A model generated the notes under the pieces. That model saw only the letters and a list, made by a program, of their open reading frames with translations. It made no database searches and had not been told where the DNA came from. From Luteococcus sp048595755 (GTDB taxonomy: Bacteria; Actinomycetota; Actinomycetes; Propionibacteriales; Propionibacteriaceae): a DNA stretch of 64,000 bases. Position numbers and translations under genes: made by a program. Shown here in pieces: positions 56,971 to 64,000 of the stretch (its first letter is position 1; every line of letters begins with the position of its first letter). The stretch spans positions 2,232,001-2,296,000 of the forward strand of contig NZ_CP184360.1 in NCBI RefSeq assembly GCF_048595755.1. Direction: 5' to 3'.

Positions 56971-57450
56971 TCAGACCCCCAGTTCGCGGCGCAGCTTGGC
57001 GACGTGCCCGGTGGCCCTGACGTTGTACTGCGCCACCTCGATGGTGCCCTTGCCCTCGGCGTCGACGTCGACGATGAAGGTGGAGCGGATCACGCCCTGG
57101 ATCTCCTTGCCGTACAGCTTCTTCGTGCCGTAGGCGGCATAGGCGTCCAGCACGGTGCGCTCGGGATCGCCGAGCAGCGTGACGTGCAGGTCTTCCTTGT
57201 CGCGGAACCTGGCCAGCTTGGCCGGGGTGTCGGGGGAGATCCCGATCACCTGGTAGCCGGCGTCGGAGAGCTCGTCGAGGGCTGCGGTGAAGTCGACGGC
57301 CTGGACGGTGCAACCGGGAGTCATGGCAGCCGGGTAGAAGTAGACGATCACCTTCTGCCCGGCGAAGTCGGACAGACGGACGATCTTCTCGTCGGCGTCG
57401 GGGAGGGCGAAATCAGGTGCGGGGGAGCCCGCCGTGAGGCGCTCGGTCAT
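56971..57450 (-). CDS. bcp: Peroxiredoxin, Bcp/PrxQ type with a single cysteine
   Basis: 159-aa thiol peroxidase: GSPAPDFALPDADEKIVRLSDF, VIVYFYPAAMTPGCTVQA with peroxidatic C47, and YGTKKLYGKEIQGVIRSTFIVD. The residue five positions on, where many Bcp enzymes carry the resolving cysteine, is V52, and the protein has no other cysteine. It must therefore be reduced by an external thiol such as mycothiol or a redoxin. Confidence 0.93.
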   Translation of the reverse strand: MTERLTAGSPAPDFALPDADEKIVRLSDFAGQKVIVYFYPAAMTPGCTVQAVDFTAALDELSDAGYQVIGISPDTPAKLARFRDKEDLHVTLLGDPERTVLDAYAAYGTKKLYGKEIQGVIRSTFIVDVDAEGKGTIEVAQYNVRATGHVAKLRRELGV

Positions 57451-57592
57451 GACGACACCCTAGTGGGGTTCGCCAACAGCGCACAGCCTGGCTGGCCGTC
57501 ACGTGGCCTCGTGCGGTGCTTGGGGCATAGTCTTGTCACGTAGTGCGGGCCGTTCCCGGTCCGTCGTCGTGCAGCGCCAGACAGGAGACCCC

Positions 57593-58063
57593 ATGGCTGA
57601 CAAGAAGACCGACACCCGCTCGGCACAGCAGATCCGCGCCGACATTGCTGCGGCCCGTGCTCGGATGGGCGCCAATGTGGAGGGCCTGGTCAACGAGGTG
57701 CACCCCAAGGCCGTCAAGCAGCGCAGTGTCGACGAGGCGAAGGCCTTCGTGATGACCGAGGTGGACCACGCCAAGAGCCAGGTCAAGGACGAGGACGGGT
57801 GGCGTACCGATCGCCTCTCCCTGGCCGGTGCTGCGGCCGGTGCCGTGGCCGTCAGCCTCTTGGTGGTGCGAGCCATCGTCCGTCAGGTTGGCAAGTCCGC
57901 TGAGAAGAAGTCGCTCAAGAAGGCCGCGAAGCAGGCGGCCCAGCAGGCCAGCGAGCAGGCCAAGCAGGCGCGCAAGGAGGCCAGCAAGCAGGCCAAGCAG
58001 GCGGCGAAGCAGGCCAGCAAGCAGGCCAAGCACGCTCGCAAGCAGGCAGCCAAGCGCTCCTGA
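57593..58063 (+). CDS. DUF3618 protein with Lys/Ala-repeat tail
   Basis: 156 aa. Residues 8-35 (TRSAQQIRADIAAARARMGANVEGLV) are a DUF3618-type motif; residues about 80-97 form one hydrophobic helix (SLAGAAAGAVAVSLLVVRAIV). The C-terminal 50 residues are repeats of KQA(A/S/R), resembling histone H1-like tails and probably binding nucleic acid or membrane phosphates. ACAGGAG precedes ATG 57593; the open frame begins earlier without support. A strong terminator follows. Confidence 0.82.
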   Translation: MADKKTDTRSAQQIRADIAAARARMGANVEGLVNEVHPKAVKQRSVDEAKAFVMTEVDHAKSQVKDEDGWRTDRLSLAGAAAGAVAVSLLVVRAIVRQVGKSAEKKSLKKAAKQAAQQASEQAKQARKEASKQAKQAAKQASKQAKHARKQAAKRS

Positions 58064-58079
58064 AGCACACTTTCCTGGT

Positions 58080-58120
58080 GATGCCCCCATGCCCTGTGGC
58101 GTGGGGGCATCACTGTTTTG
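58080..58120 (+). terminator. Intrinsic terminator after the DUF3618 gene
   Basis: GATGCCCCCATGCC (58080-58093) pairs with GGCGTGGGGGCATC (58098-58111), 13 of 14 with the exception a G-T pair, around a CTGT loop. ACTGTTTTG follows, one of the few clear T-rich terminators here. Confidence 0.88.
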
Positions 58121-58249
58121 TTGGGGGGAGTGGGGCGACATCCATGAACTACCACTCGGTAAAATACAAGATCGGATGGTTTTGGATTTGAACCTGCCAA
58201 ATCACTTTGGCTAGGGAATATGTTGCGTGGTGCGGCGTATGGCACACCT

Positions 58250-58279
58250 TTGACCGGAAGAACCTTGCGCGTCTAGATA
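58250..58279 (+). promoter_or_regulatory. Promoter of the sugar ABC operon
   Basis: TTGACC (58250-58255), 18 bases, then TAGATA (58274-58279). The surrounding 58121-58391 stretch is conspicuously AT-richer than the genome and has no ORF. It also holds an inverted repeat GATTTG-N7-CAAATC (58185-58203), a possible operator. Confidence 0.6.
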
Positions 58280-58321
58280 ACAATCTCGTCGTAATGGGTC
58301 CCCGAGCGGTCGTCGGCGTGG

Positions 58322-58378
58322 TTCTTGTGGTTAGTCTGTCCTCCAGCCCCTGAGATTTGGGGGCGTCACCACAAAGAA
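58322..58378 (+). promoter_or_regulatory. Nested hairpin in the leader of the sugar ABC operon
   Basis: Outer arms TTCTTGTGGT (58322-58331) and ACCACAAAGAA (58368-58378) pair with one bulged base. The inner stem is GCCCC (58346-58350) / GGGGC (58360-58364). The structure ends 13 bases before the ATG, touching the ribosome site GTGAGG. It could control translation, act as an operator, or be incidental. Confidence 0.4.
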
Positions 58379-58391
58379 GTGAGGATCACAC

Positions 58392-59705
58392 ATGTCAACC
58401 ACGAAGAAGGCGCAGCGCGTCGCCATCGCGGGTCTGTCCGTCGCGGCCGTTCTGGCCAGTGCCGCCTGTGGCGGCGGTGGCGATGCTGGATCCGACGAGA
58501 GCGCCGCCGCGCTCGACTGGGACCAGAAGGGCCCCATCACCTTCGTCCAGGGCAAGGACAACAACAACCTGGTCCAGCCGCTGCTCGACAAGTGGAACAA
58601 GGAACACCCCAACGAGAAGGTCACCTTCGTCCAGCTCTCGGCCTCGGCCGATGAGCAGCGCCAGAAGATGGTCGACAATGCCAACACCAATGGCGCCTCG
58701 AACTACGACGTGCTCTACCTGGACATCGTGTGGACCGCCGAGTTCGCCGCCAAGCAGTGGGTGCACGAGCTGCCCAAGGACATGTTCCCCACCGACGGCA
58801 TGCTGCAGCCCGCCGTGGAGGGCGCTACCTACTTCGACAAGCTCTACGCCTACCCGACCAGCTCGGACGGCGCGCTGCTCTTCTTCCGCAAGGACCTGCT
58901 CGACAAGGCCGGCATCAAGGAGGCTCCCAAGACCTGGTCCGACATGAAGTCGGCCTGCGAGAAGGTCAAGGCCCTGCCCGAGGGCAAGGGCCTGGACTGC
59001 TACGGCGGCCAGTTCCAGAAGTACGAGGGCCTCACCTGCAACATCACCGAGATCGTCAACTCCGCCGGCGGCGAGTTCCTCGACAAGGACGGCAAGCCGC
59101 AGGTGAACTCCGAGGCCTCGCTCAAGGGCGTGCAGTGGCTGCAGGACTCCTTCAAGGACGGCACCATCCCCAAGGCGGCCACCACCTGGATGGAGGAGCC
59201 CAGCCGCCAGGCCTTCCAGGACGGCAAGCTCGTCTTCCTGCGCAACTGGCCCTATGTCTACTCGCTGATGGAGGCCAAGGACGGCTCCTCCAAGGTGAAC
59301 GGCAAGTTCGGCGTCGCCCCGCTGCCCGGCCTCGAGGGCCCCGGCGTCTCCACGCTGGGTGGCCACAACCTGGCCATCAGCAAGACCGCCAAGAACCTCG
59401 GTACCGCGCGTGACTTCATCAAGTGGTACGGCGAGGAGGCCCAGCAGAAGACCGCTGCCCAGAAGGCCACCCTGGCCCCGACCCGTGAGTCGCTCTACGA
59501 CGACGCCGACCTGGTCAAGCAGCTGCCCTACCTGCCGGTGCTGAAGGAGTCCATTGCCACCGCCAAGCCCCGTCCGCAGGCCGTCGAGTACAACGACGTG
59601 ACCCAGGCGATCCAGGATGCGTCCTACAACGTGATCAGCGGCAAGGAGCCCAAGGCCACCTTCGAGGGGCTGCAGACCAAGCTCACCGAGCTGACCCAGG
59701 CCTGA
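58392..59705 (+). CDS. Sugar ABC transporter, substrate-binding lipoprotein
   Basis: 437-aa family 1 extracellular solute-binding protein. Lipoprotein signal ends LASAAC (C26). The mature protein has ITFVQGKDNNNLVQPLLDKWNKEHPNEKVTFVQL, a typical sugar-binder opening, and WMEEPSRQAFQDGKLVFLRNWPYVYSL in the hinge region. Likely ligands are maltose, trehalose or related oligosaccharides; this is not determinable from motifs. First gene of a three-gene importer operon. Confidence 0.9.
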   Translation: MSTTKKAQRVAIAGLSVAAVLASAACGGGGDAGSDESAAALDWDQKGPITFVQGKDNNNLVQPLLDKWNKEHPNEKVTFVQLSASADEQRQKMVDNANTNGASNYDVLYLDIVWTAEFAAKQWVHELPKDMFPTDGMLQPAVEGATYFDKLYAYPTSSDGALLFFRKDLLDKAGIKEAPKTWSDMKSACEKVKALPEGKGLDCYGGQFQKYEGLTCNITEIVNSAGGEFLDKDGKPQVNSEASLKGVQWLQDSFKDGTIPKAATTWMEEPSRQAFQDGKLVFLRNWPYVYSLMEAKDGSSKVNGKFGVAPLPGLEGPGVSTLGGHNLAISKTAKNLGTARDFIKWYGEEAQQKTAAQKATLAPTRESLYDDADLVKQLPYLPVLKESIATAKPRPQAVEYNDVTQAIQDASYNVISGKEPKATFEGLQTKLTELTQA

Positions 59706-59793
59706 TACCCACGGTGGAGCACTGCCCGGCACGGATCACTGTCGATTCGTGCCGGGCACTGTGCCACCACCCCGTTCCCAAAGGAGGGAAACG

Positions 59794-60876
59794 ATGGCCA
59801 CCGCTGCTGTCGAAACACAGGGCGCGCCCCGCAAGGGCAAGAAGAATGCCCTGAGTGACGGGCAAGGCACCCTTGCCTGGATCCTCGTCGCTCCCACGCT
59901 CGCCGTCATCCTCTTCGTGGTTGGCATTCCGATCATCCTGAGCCTGATCGAGTCCTTCTACAAGACCAGCAAGGGCGTCGATCCCACCACCGGTCTCGCG
60001 GAGAGCGGCACCAAGTTCGTCGGGCTGGACAACTACGTCAACGCCTTCACCTCGAACGCGACTGCCGTGAGCGGCGTCTTCGGTGAGATGCCACGACTGC
60101 TGAACGCCTTTGCCAACAACATCTGGTTCACCGTCATCTGCGTGGTGATCGAGACCATTCTGGGCGTGGCGATGGCCTTGATCATGGCCCGGGCGTTCAA
60201 GGGCACCGGTCTGGTACGCGCCGCCATCCTGGTGCCGTGGGCGATCCCGACCATCGTCTCGGCAAAGCTGTGGATGGTGGTCTTCGACGCCAACGGTGTG
60301 ATGAATCGCCTGATCGGCAAGCAGATCCTGTGGCTCGGTGACTCATCCGCCTCCCAGTGGGCCGTCATCATGGCCGACGTCTGGAAGACCGCTCCCTTCA
60401 TCGGTCTGCTGACGCTGGCCGGACTGCAGACCATTCCCGCCGAGGTCTACGAGGCGGCCAAGGTGGACGGTGCCAGCGCCTGGCAGCAGTTCACTCGCAT
60501 CACCCTGCCGATGGTCAAGCCTGCCCTGGTGGTCGCGGTGCTCTTCCGCACGCTCGACACCATGCGCATGTTCGACCTGCCCTACGGCTTGATCGGGCCT
60601 AACAAGTACTCGGTGGAGACGCTGAGCATGTTCGCCTACAACGAGGCCGTCAGTCAGCGTTACGGACCGGCCGCCGCCTACTCGATCCTGCTCTTCCTGC
60701 TCATCGTGGTCGTGTCCTTCCTGTTCATCAAGCTGCTGGGGGCCGAGGTGGTCAATGATCCCGAGGCGCTGGCCAAGAGCGAGCAGCGCAAGCGGATGCG
60801 CAAGCTGCACAAGCAGCAGGTGGCGCGCACCAAGGCGAACAACCGCACCATCACCAGTGGGGAGAGTGCAGCATGA
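59794..60876 (+). CDS. Sugar ABC transporter permease (MalF-like)
   Basis: 360 aa with six main helices; EAA loop EVYEAAKVDGASAWQQFTRITLPMVKPAL places the ATPase contact. The N-terminal cytoplasmic segment is basic (APRKGKKNALSDGQG), and the C-terminal tail after the last helix is Lys/Arg-rich. ATG 59794 is preceded by AAAGGAGGGAAACG, which decides the start over the 15-codon upstream extension. The stop overlaps the next ATG. Confidence 0.91.
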   Translation: MATAAVETQGAPRKGKKNALSDGQGTLAWILVAPTLAVILFVVGIPIILSLIESFYKTSKGVDPTTGLAESGTKFVGLDNYVNAFTSNATAVSGVFGEMPRLLNAFANNIWFTVICVVIETILGVAMALIMARAFKGTGLVRAAILVPWAIPTIVSAKLWMVVFDANGVMNRLIGKQILWLGDSSASQWAVIMADVWKTAPFIGLLTLAGLQTIPAEVYEAAKVDGASAWQQFTRITLPMVKPALVVAVLFRTLDTMRMFDLPYGLIGPNKYSVETLSMFAYNEAVSQRYGPAAAYSILLFLLIVVVSFLFIKLLGAEVVNDPEALAKSEQRKRMRKLHKQQVARTKANNRTITSGESAA

Positions 60877-61814
60877 CCCAGCAAGCATCCATGAATGCCG
60901 CGGTTCCCGCCGGGCAGGAAGTGCTCTCCGACCAGGAGCTGGAGGCGCTCAACAAGCCCAAGAAGAGTGGCGCCGAGATCGTGGGTGGCATCGCCTCCAT
61001 CCTCGGCATCGCCTTCATCATCCTGTACTGCATCCTGCCCTTCATCTGGATGGTGATCAGCTCCTTGCGGCTGCCCAGCGAGGGCCTCAGCAATGAGTAC
61101 CTGCCCAATCCGGTCTCGGTCGAGAACTTCAAGATCGTCTTCAACGAGAAGAACAACTTCGTGACGGCGATCGGCAACTCGATCATCATCTCCACCGTCA
61201 CGACGCTGCTGACCTTGTTCTTCGGCATCGTCGCGGCCTACGCCCTGGCGCGCCTGCGTTTCAAGGGCAAGGCCCTGGTGCTGGCCGTGATCATCGGGTG
61301 TTCGATGTTCCCGGCGATCACGATCCTGGTGCCGCTGCTGAAGATGTTCACCGGCACCTACGAGTGGTTGCCGATCAACTGGATGAACCAGTACCAGGCA
61401 GTGATCATCCCGTCGCTCAGCTTCGGTCTGCCGCTGTGTGTGTGGAACCTCACGGCCTTCTTCCGGCAGCTGCCCGTCGAGCTGGAGCAGGCGGCCATGG
61501 TGGACGGCTGCACGCCCACCACGGCCTTCCGCAAGATCATCCTGCCGTTGGCTGCGCCGGGCATCTTCACCACCGTTATCCTGACCTTCATTGCGGTCTG
61601 GAATGAGTACATGTTCGCCATGACCTTCCTTGCCAAGCCCGAGATGATGACGGCCCCGGTCTCGCTGGCGCAGTTCACCGGTGACAGCGCCTTCAACATC
61701 CCCTACGGCGCCATCATGGCTGCGGGCGTCGTGGTGACCGTGCCGCTGCTGATCATGGTGCTGGTCTTCCAGCGCCGCATCGTCGCTGGCCTGACCGCCG
61801 GAGGCGTGAAGTGA
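60873..61814 (+). CDS. Sugar ABC transporter permease (MalG-like)
   Basis: 313 aa, six helices; EAA loop ELEQAAMVDGCTPTTAFRKIILPLAAPG. It forms the membrane channel with the preceding permease. No ATPase gene follows; such actinobacterial importers commonly share a single MsiK-type ATPase encoded elsewhere. Start in an ATGA overlap. A terminator lies 29 bases downstream. Confidence 0.92.
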   Translation: MTQQASMNAAVPAGQEVLSDQELEALNKPKKSGAEIVGGIASILGIAFIILYCILPFIWMVISSLRLPSEGLSNEYLPNPVSVENFKIVFNEKNNFVTAIGNSIIISTVTTLLTLFFGIVAAYALARLRFKGKALVLAVIIGCSMFPAITILVPLLKMFTGTYEWLPINWMNQYQAVIIPSLSFGLPLCVWNLTAFFRQLPVELEQAAMVDGCTPTTAFRKIILPLAAPGIFTTVILTFIAVWNEYMFAMTFLAKPEMMTAPVSLAQFTGDSAFNIPYGAIMAAGVVVTVPLLIMVLVFQRRIVAGLTAGGVK

Positions 61815-61843
61815 CCCGTTGAACACGCTCGTGAGGCGTGGGG

Positions 61844-61877
61844 CGAAGGGTGTCGGGAATCCTCCCGGCACCCTTCG
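61844..61877 (+). terminator. Terminator of the sugar ABC operon
   Basis: CGAAGGGTGTCGGGA (61844-61858) and TCCCGGCACCCTTCG (61863-61877) pair at 15 positions, one a G-T, around ATCC. No long T-tract follows. Confidence 0.8.
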
Positions 61878-61954
61878 TCGTCCGTGGGGCAGGGGCGGTC
61901 ACCCGGGCTCGATTTGCGGGCAGTGGGGTGCCTGCGTATAGTTGGTCAACGCGC

Positions 61955-62030
<76 letters not shown>

Positions 62031-62086
62031 AGCGAAAGGCGCAATTTGCACAGGCCCCCGGGCAGGCGTAATGTTCCTTCTCGCGC

Positions 62087-62159
<73 letters not shown>

Positions 62160-62166
62160 CAGAGCA

Positions 62167-62195
62167 AAGGCCCCGGATCATTGATCCGGGGCCTT
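62167..62195 (+). terminator. Terminator after the tRNA-Lys pair
   Basis: AAGGCCCCGGATCA and TGATCCGGGGCCTT are perfectly complementary with a single T between, giving a stem of about 12-13 bp with a short loop. It starts 8 bases after tRNA-Lys copy 2. Confidence 0.85.
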
Positions 62196-62202
62196 GGTCG
62201 TT

Positions 62203-62221
62203 GGCCGAGCCTGTCGAAGCC
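62203..62221 (+). repeat. Dispersed GAGCCTGTCGA-type repeat, between terminator and AKR gene
   Basis: GGCCGAGCCTGTCGAAGCC ends directly before the stop codon of the aldo/keto reductase gene (minus strand) and begins 8 bases after the tRNA terminator. Confidence 0.75.
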
Positions 62222-63121
62222 TCAGCGGTGGGGCTGCGGGTCGTGCCAGGCGGGGGAGGCGTCGAGGCGCTTGATCTCCTCATCGGTCAGCTCGAGATCG
62301 ACGGCCTGAGCCGAGTCCGTGATGGATTCCGGACGGCTGGCGCCGGGGATGGGGATGAGCTTGTCGTACTTGGCCAGCTCCCAGGCCAGCACCACCTGCT
62401 GCGGGCTGACACCACGCTCGCGGGCCACGTCGCCGAAGGCCTGGAAGCGGTTGCCCACCTCGGTCGCGCCGCCACCGCAGCCGCCCAGCGGGCTCCACGG
62501 CAGGAAGGCGATGCCATTGTCCTGGCACACCGTCAGGGTGTCGGTGGAGCAGCGGAAGCTGGGGGAGAACTCGTTCTGGACGCTGACCAGCCCGTCGGGG
62601 CCCAGCACGTCGCGGGCGATCTCGATCTCCTCGACATTGGCATTGCTGATGCCGACCGCCTTCACCAGGCCCTGCTGCTGGAACTCGGCGAAGGTCTCCA
62701 CCACCTCGCCATAGACCTTCCAGCGGTCGGGACGGTGCCACTGGTACAGATCGATGCAGTCGACCTCCAGCTGGCTCAGGGAGTGCTCCAGGGCGCGACG
62801 CAGGTAGTCCTTGGAACCGTCGCGGCCCCACGTCTCACCCTCGCCGCGGGTGATGCCGCCCTTGGTGGCGACGACGACCTCGTCGCGATTGCTGATACCG
62901 CGCAGGCCCATGGCGAGCACGTGCTCGTTGTGGCCCATCTGGTCCCAACTGGGCGCGTAGATGTCCGCGGTGTCGAAGAAGGTGATGCCCGCCTCGAGCG
63001 CGGCATGGATGGTCTCCATCGCCTGGTCCAGTGACGGCATGGGGTCGCGCCCCATGGACAGGGGCATGCAGCCCATGCCGATGGCGCTCACGGTGAACGG
63101 TCCGAGCTGTCTGGTCTTCAT
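62222..63121 (-). CDS. Aldo/keto reductase
   Basis: 299-aa NADPH-dependent oxidoreductase barrel. Catalytic tetrad D50, Y55 (FFDTADIYAP), K87 (VVVATKGGI) and H129 (LYQWHRPD). The C-terminal VVLAWELAKYDKLIPIPGASRPESI is the cofactor phosphate region. Physiological substrate unknown. Flanked on both sides by dispersed repeats. Confidence 0.9.
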   Translation of the reverse strand: MKTRQLGPFTVSAIGMGCMPLSMGRDPMPSLDQAMETIHAALEAGITFFDTADIYAPSWDQMGHNEHVLAMGLRGISNRDEVVVATKGGITRGEGETWGRDGSKDYLRRALEHSLSQLEVDCIDLYQWHRPDRWKVYGEVVETFAEFQQQGLVKAVGISNANVEEIEIARDVLGPDGLVSVQNEFSPSFRCSTDTLTVCQDNGIAFLPWSPLGGCGGGATEVGNRFQAFGDVARERGVSPQQVVLAWELAKYDKLIPIPGASRPESITDSAQAVDLELTDEEIKRLDASPAWHDPQPHR

Positions 63122-63137
63122 CCCTTGACGGTAGTGG

Positions 63138-63189
63138 CTTCGACAGGCTCAGCCAACGTTTCCCGCCACGATCCCTGAGCCTGTCGAAG
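63138..63189. repeat. Inverted pair of dispersed repeats between gatD and the AKR gene
   Basis: CTTCGACAGGCTCAG (63138-63152) and CTGAGCCTGTCGAAG (63175-63189) are perfect reverse complements separated by 22 bases. The hairpin lies 3 bases after the gatD stop and 16 bases upstream of the AKR start, suiting a terminator for the murT-gatD transcript. Confidence 0.82.
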
Positions 63190-63191
63190 GG

Positions 63192-63950
63192 TCACAGGCT
63201 GCGTGCGTGCTCGATTCGCTGTCGACGCAGTTCGTCGACCTCCGGCATCGGCAGGGGCTCGAGCTCCCGGCCCAGCGCCAGCTCCAGCAGGTGGTCGGCC
63301 AGGTCGGGATTGCGCGGCAGTAGCGGGCCGTGGGGGTAGGTGGCGTAGACCCAGCCCTTGCCCACCTGCTGGACGGCGCCCTCGACCCCGGAGCCGTCAT
63401 TGCCCACGCCGACCTCGACGGTGGCCAGCGGCTTGGCCTGCGGGCCCAGCGTCGTGTGGCCGCCATGGTTCTCGAAGCCGGTGATCAGGCTCTCGGAGCC
63501 GTCGGGACGAGTCCAGCGGTGCAAGACCTCACCGACGGCGCGCACATCGGCACGTCGGGTCTCGACGTCCAGCAATCCCAAACCGTCGACGACCTCGTCG
63601 CGCCCCCCAACGGTGAGTGTCTTGCCGCAGATCTGGAAGCCCGCGCAGACGGCCAGCAGCACGCCGCCGTTCTCCACTCCACGGCGCAGTCCACCATCGG
63701 CCTGAAGGGCCTTCAAGGCGCTGATCTGGGCCATGTCCTCGCCGCCGCCCAAGAAGTACAGGTCTGCGTCGTCGGGCATGGGCTCACCGGGCTCCACCTC
63801 GACGACCTCGGCGTCGATGCCGCGCAGCTGCAGGCGCTTGGCGGCCACCTTGGCATTGCCCTGGTCGCCGTAAATTCCCAGCAGGCTCTGGTAGACGAGC
63901 ACGATCTTGACCGGCTTGGCCGAGGGGACGATCTTGTCTGGCTGGTTCAT
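63192..63950 (-). CDS. gatD: Lipid II isoglutaminyl synthase, glutaminase subunit
   Basis: 252-aa class I glutamine amidotransferase of the CobB/CobQ type. Nucleophile C102 (LLAVCAGFQICG) and H207 (YPHGPLLPRNP). With MurT it amidates the D-glutamate of lipid II. The N-terminal VYQSLLGIYGDQGNAK is characteristic of GatD. Its ATG overlaps the murT stop by 4 bases. Confidence 0.93.
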   Translation of the reverse strand: MNQPDKIVPSAKPVKIVLVYQSLLGIYGDQGNAKVAAKRLQLRGIDAEVVEVEPGEPMPDDADLYFLGGGEDMAQISALKALQADGGLRRGVENGGVLLAVCAGFQICGKTLTVGGRDEVVDGLGLLDVETRRADVRAVGEVLHRWTRPDGSESLITGFENHGGHTTLGPQAKPLATVEVGVGNDGSGVEGAVQQVGKGWVYATYPHGPLLPRNPDLADHLLELALGRELEPLPMPEVDELRRQRIEHARSL

Positions 63951-64000
63951 GCGAGGCCTCCGAGCTTGCGCAGCTTCTGGAACGGGGTGTAGGTGCTGAC
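63947..64000 (-). CDS. murT: MurT C-terminus (partial, runs off the window)
   Basis: Only the last 17 codons are inside the window, reading STYTPFQKLRKLGGLA before a stop that overlaps the gatD ATG. The YT-F-LRKL ending is typical of MurT, the Mur-ligase-like ATP-dependent partner of GatD. The call rests mostly on this coupling. Confidence 0.75.
   Translation of the reverse strand, partial: VSTYTPFQKLRKLGGLA

Overview
This is a contiguous, densely coded, GC-rich chromosomal segment from an actinobacterium. The evidence is a WhiB protein, mycothiol-dependent formaldehyde detoxification, DUF3499/DUF3039/DUF2017/DUF3618 proteins, a MurT/GatD pair, and many genes whose start codon follows a TANNNT -10 box by only 6-8 bases (leaderless-type promoters). 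Gene content and the dispersed GAGCCTGTCGA repeats would suit a Propionibacteriales-like organism, but the family is inference. No phage, integrase, IS element or CRISPR array was seen.

Layout. 0-15.4 kb: a complete benzoate-to-central-metabolism block. A leftward operon (LysR regulator, catB, catA, catC, pcaD) diverges from a rightward benA-benB-benCD operon with a LuxR-type regulator (benR-like); a second LysR regulator diverges from pcaF-pcaI-pcaJ. Together they encode benzoate -> catechol -> muconate -> muconolactone -> enol-lactone -> 3-oxoadipate -> succinyl-CoA + acetyl-CoA. No benzoate transporter is present. The third ben gene is a single 918-aa ORF: BenC-type reductase, a linker with three RNIAKQ-LF motifs, an FCD-like sensor domain without a DNA-binding domain, and a BenD-type dehydrogenase.

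15.4-25.9 kb: a conserved actinobacterial neighbourhood (TIGR03089 protein, manC, whiB, degenerate metallopeptidase, DUF3499, Trm112, SIS-domain protein), then aroQ, a secreted C39-like peptidase, DUF3039, an MFS transporter and two RDD proteins. 25.9-42.8 kb: malQ, pncA/pncB, PadR with a membrane partner, clpS-DUF2017, feoA-feoB-feoC under a DtxR-type box, a CYTH-CHAD protein, murI, a 39-aa Cys-rich protein, mscR with an MBL hydrolase, a PAP2-like membrane protein, rph, rdgB and thyA.

42.8-49.6 kb: a triplicated 86-bp repeat, then a phosphonate (2-aminoethylphosphonate) uptake and degradation island (phnE, phnC, phnD, FAD oxidoreductase, GntR regulator, PhnX-like hydrolase, phnW) lying between thyA and a DHFR gene. 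49.7-58.1 kb: the DHFR fused to a GNAT acetyltransferase, dinB, a serpin with an export signal, a Tat-signal PLP enzyme, a double-GNAT protein, tRNA-Leu, a hypothetical, a one-cysteine Bcp and a DUF3618 protein. 58.1-64 kb: a sugar ABC importer without its own ATPase, two identical tRNA-Lys genes, an aldo/keto reductase, gatD and the end of murT.

The strongest points for a second look are the BenC-FCD-BenD fusion with its repeated linker motif, the DHFR-GNAT fusion, the operator-like repeat flanking the benR-like promoter, the phosphonate island bordered by tandem repeats, and repeat-derived protein C-termini in DinB and possibly RNase PH. All function calls come from reading the sequence; no database search was run.
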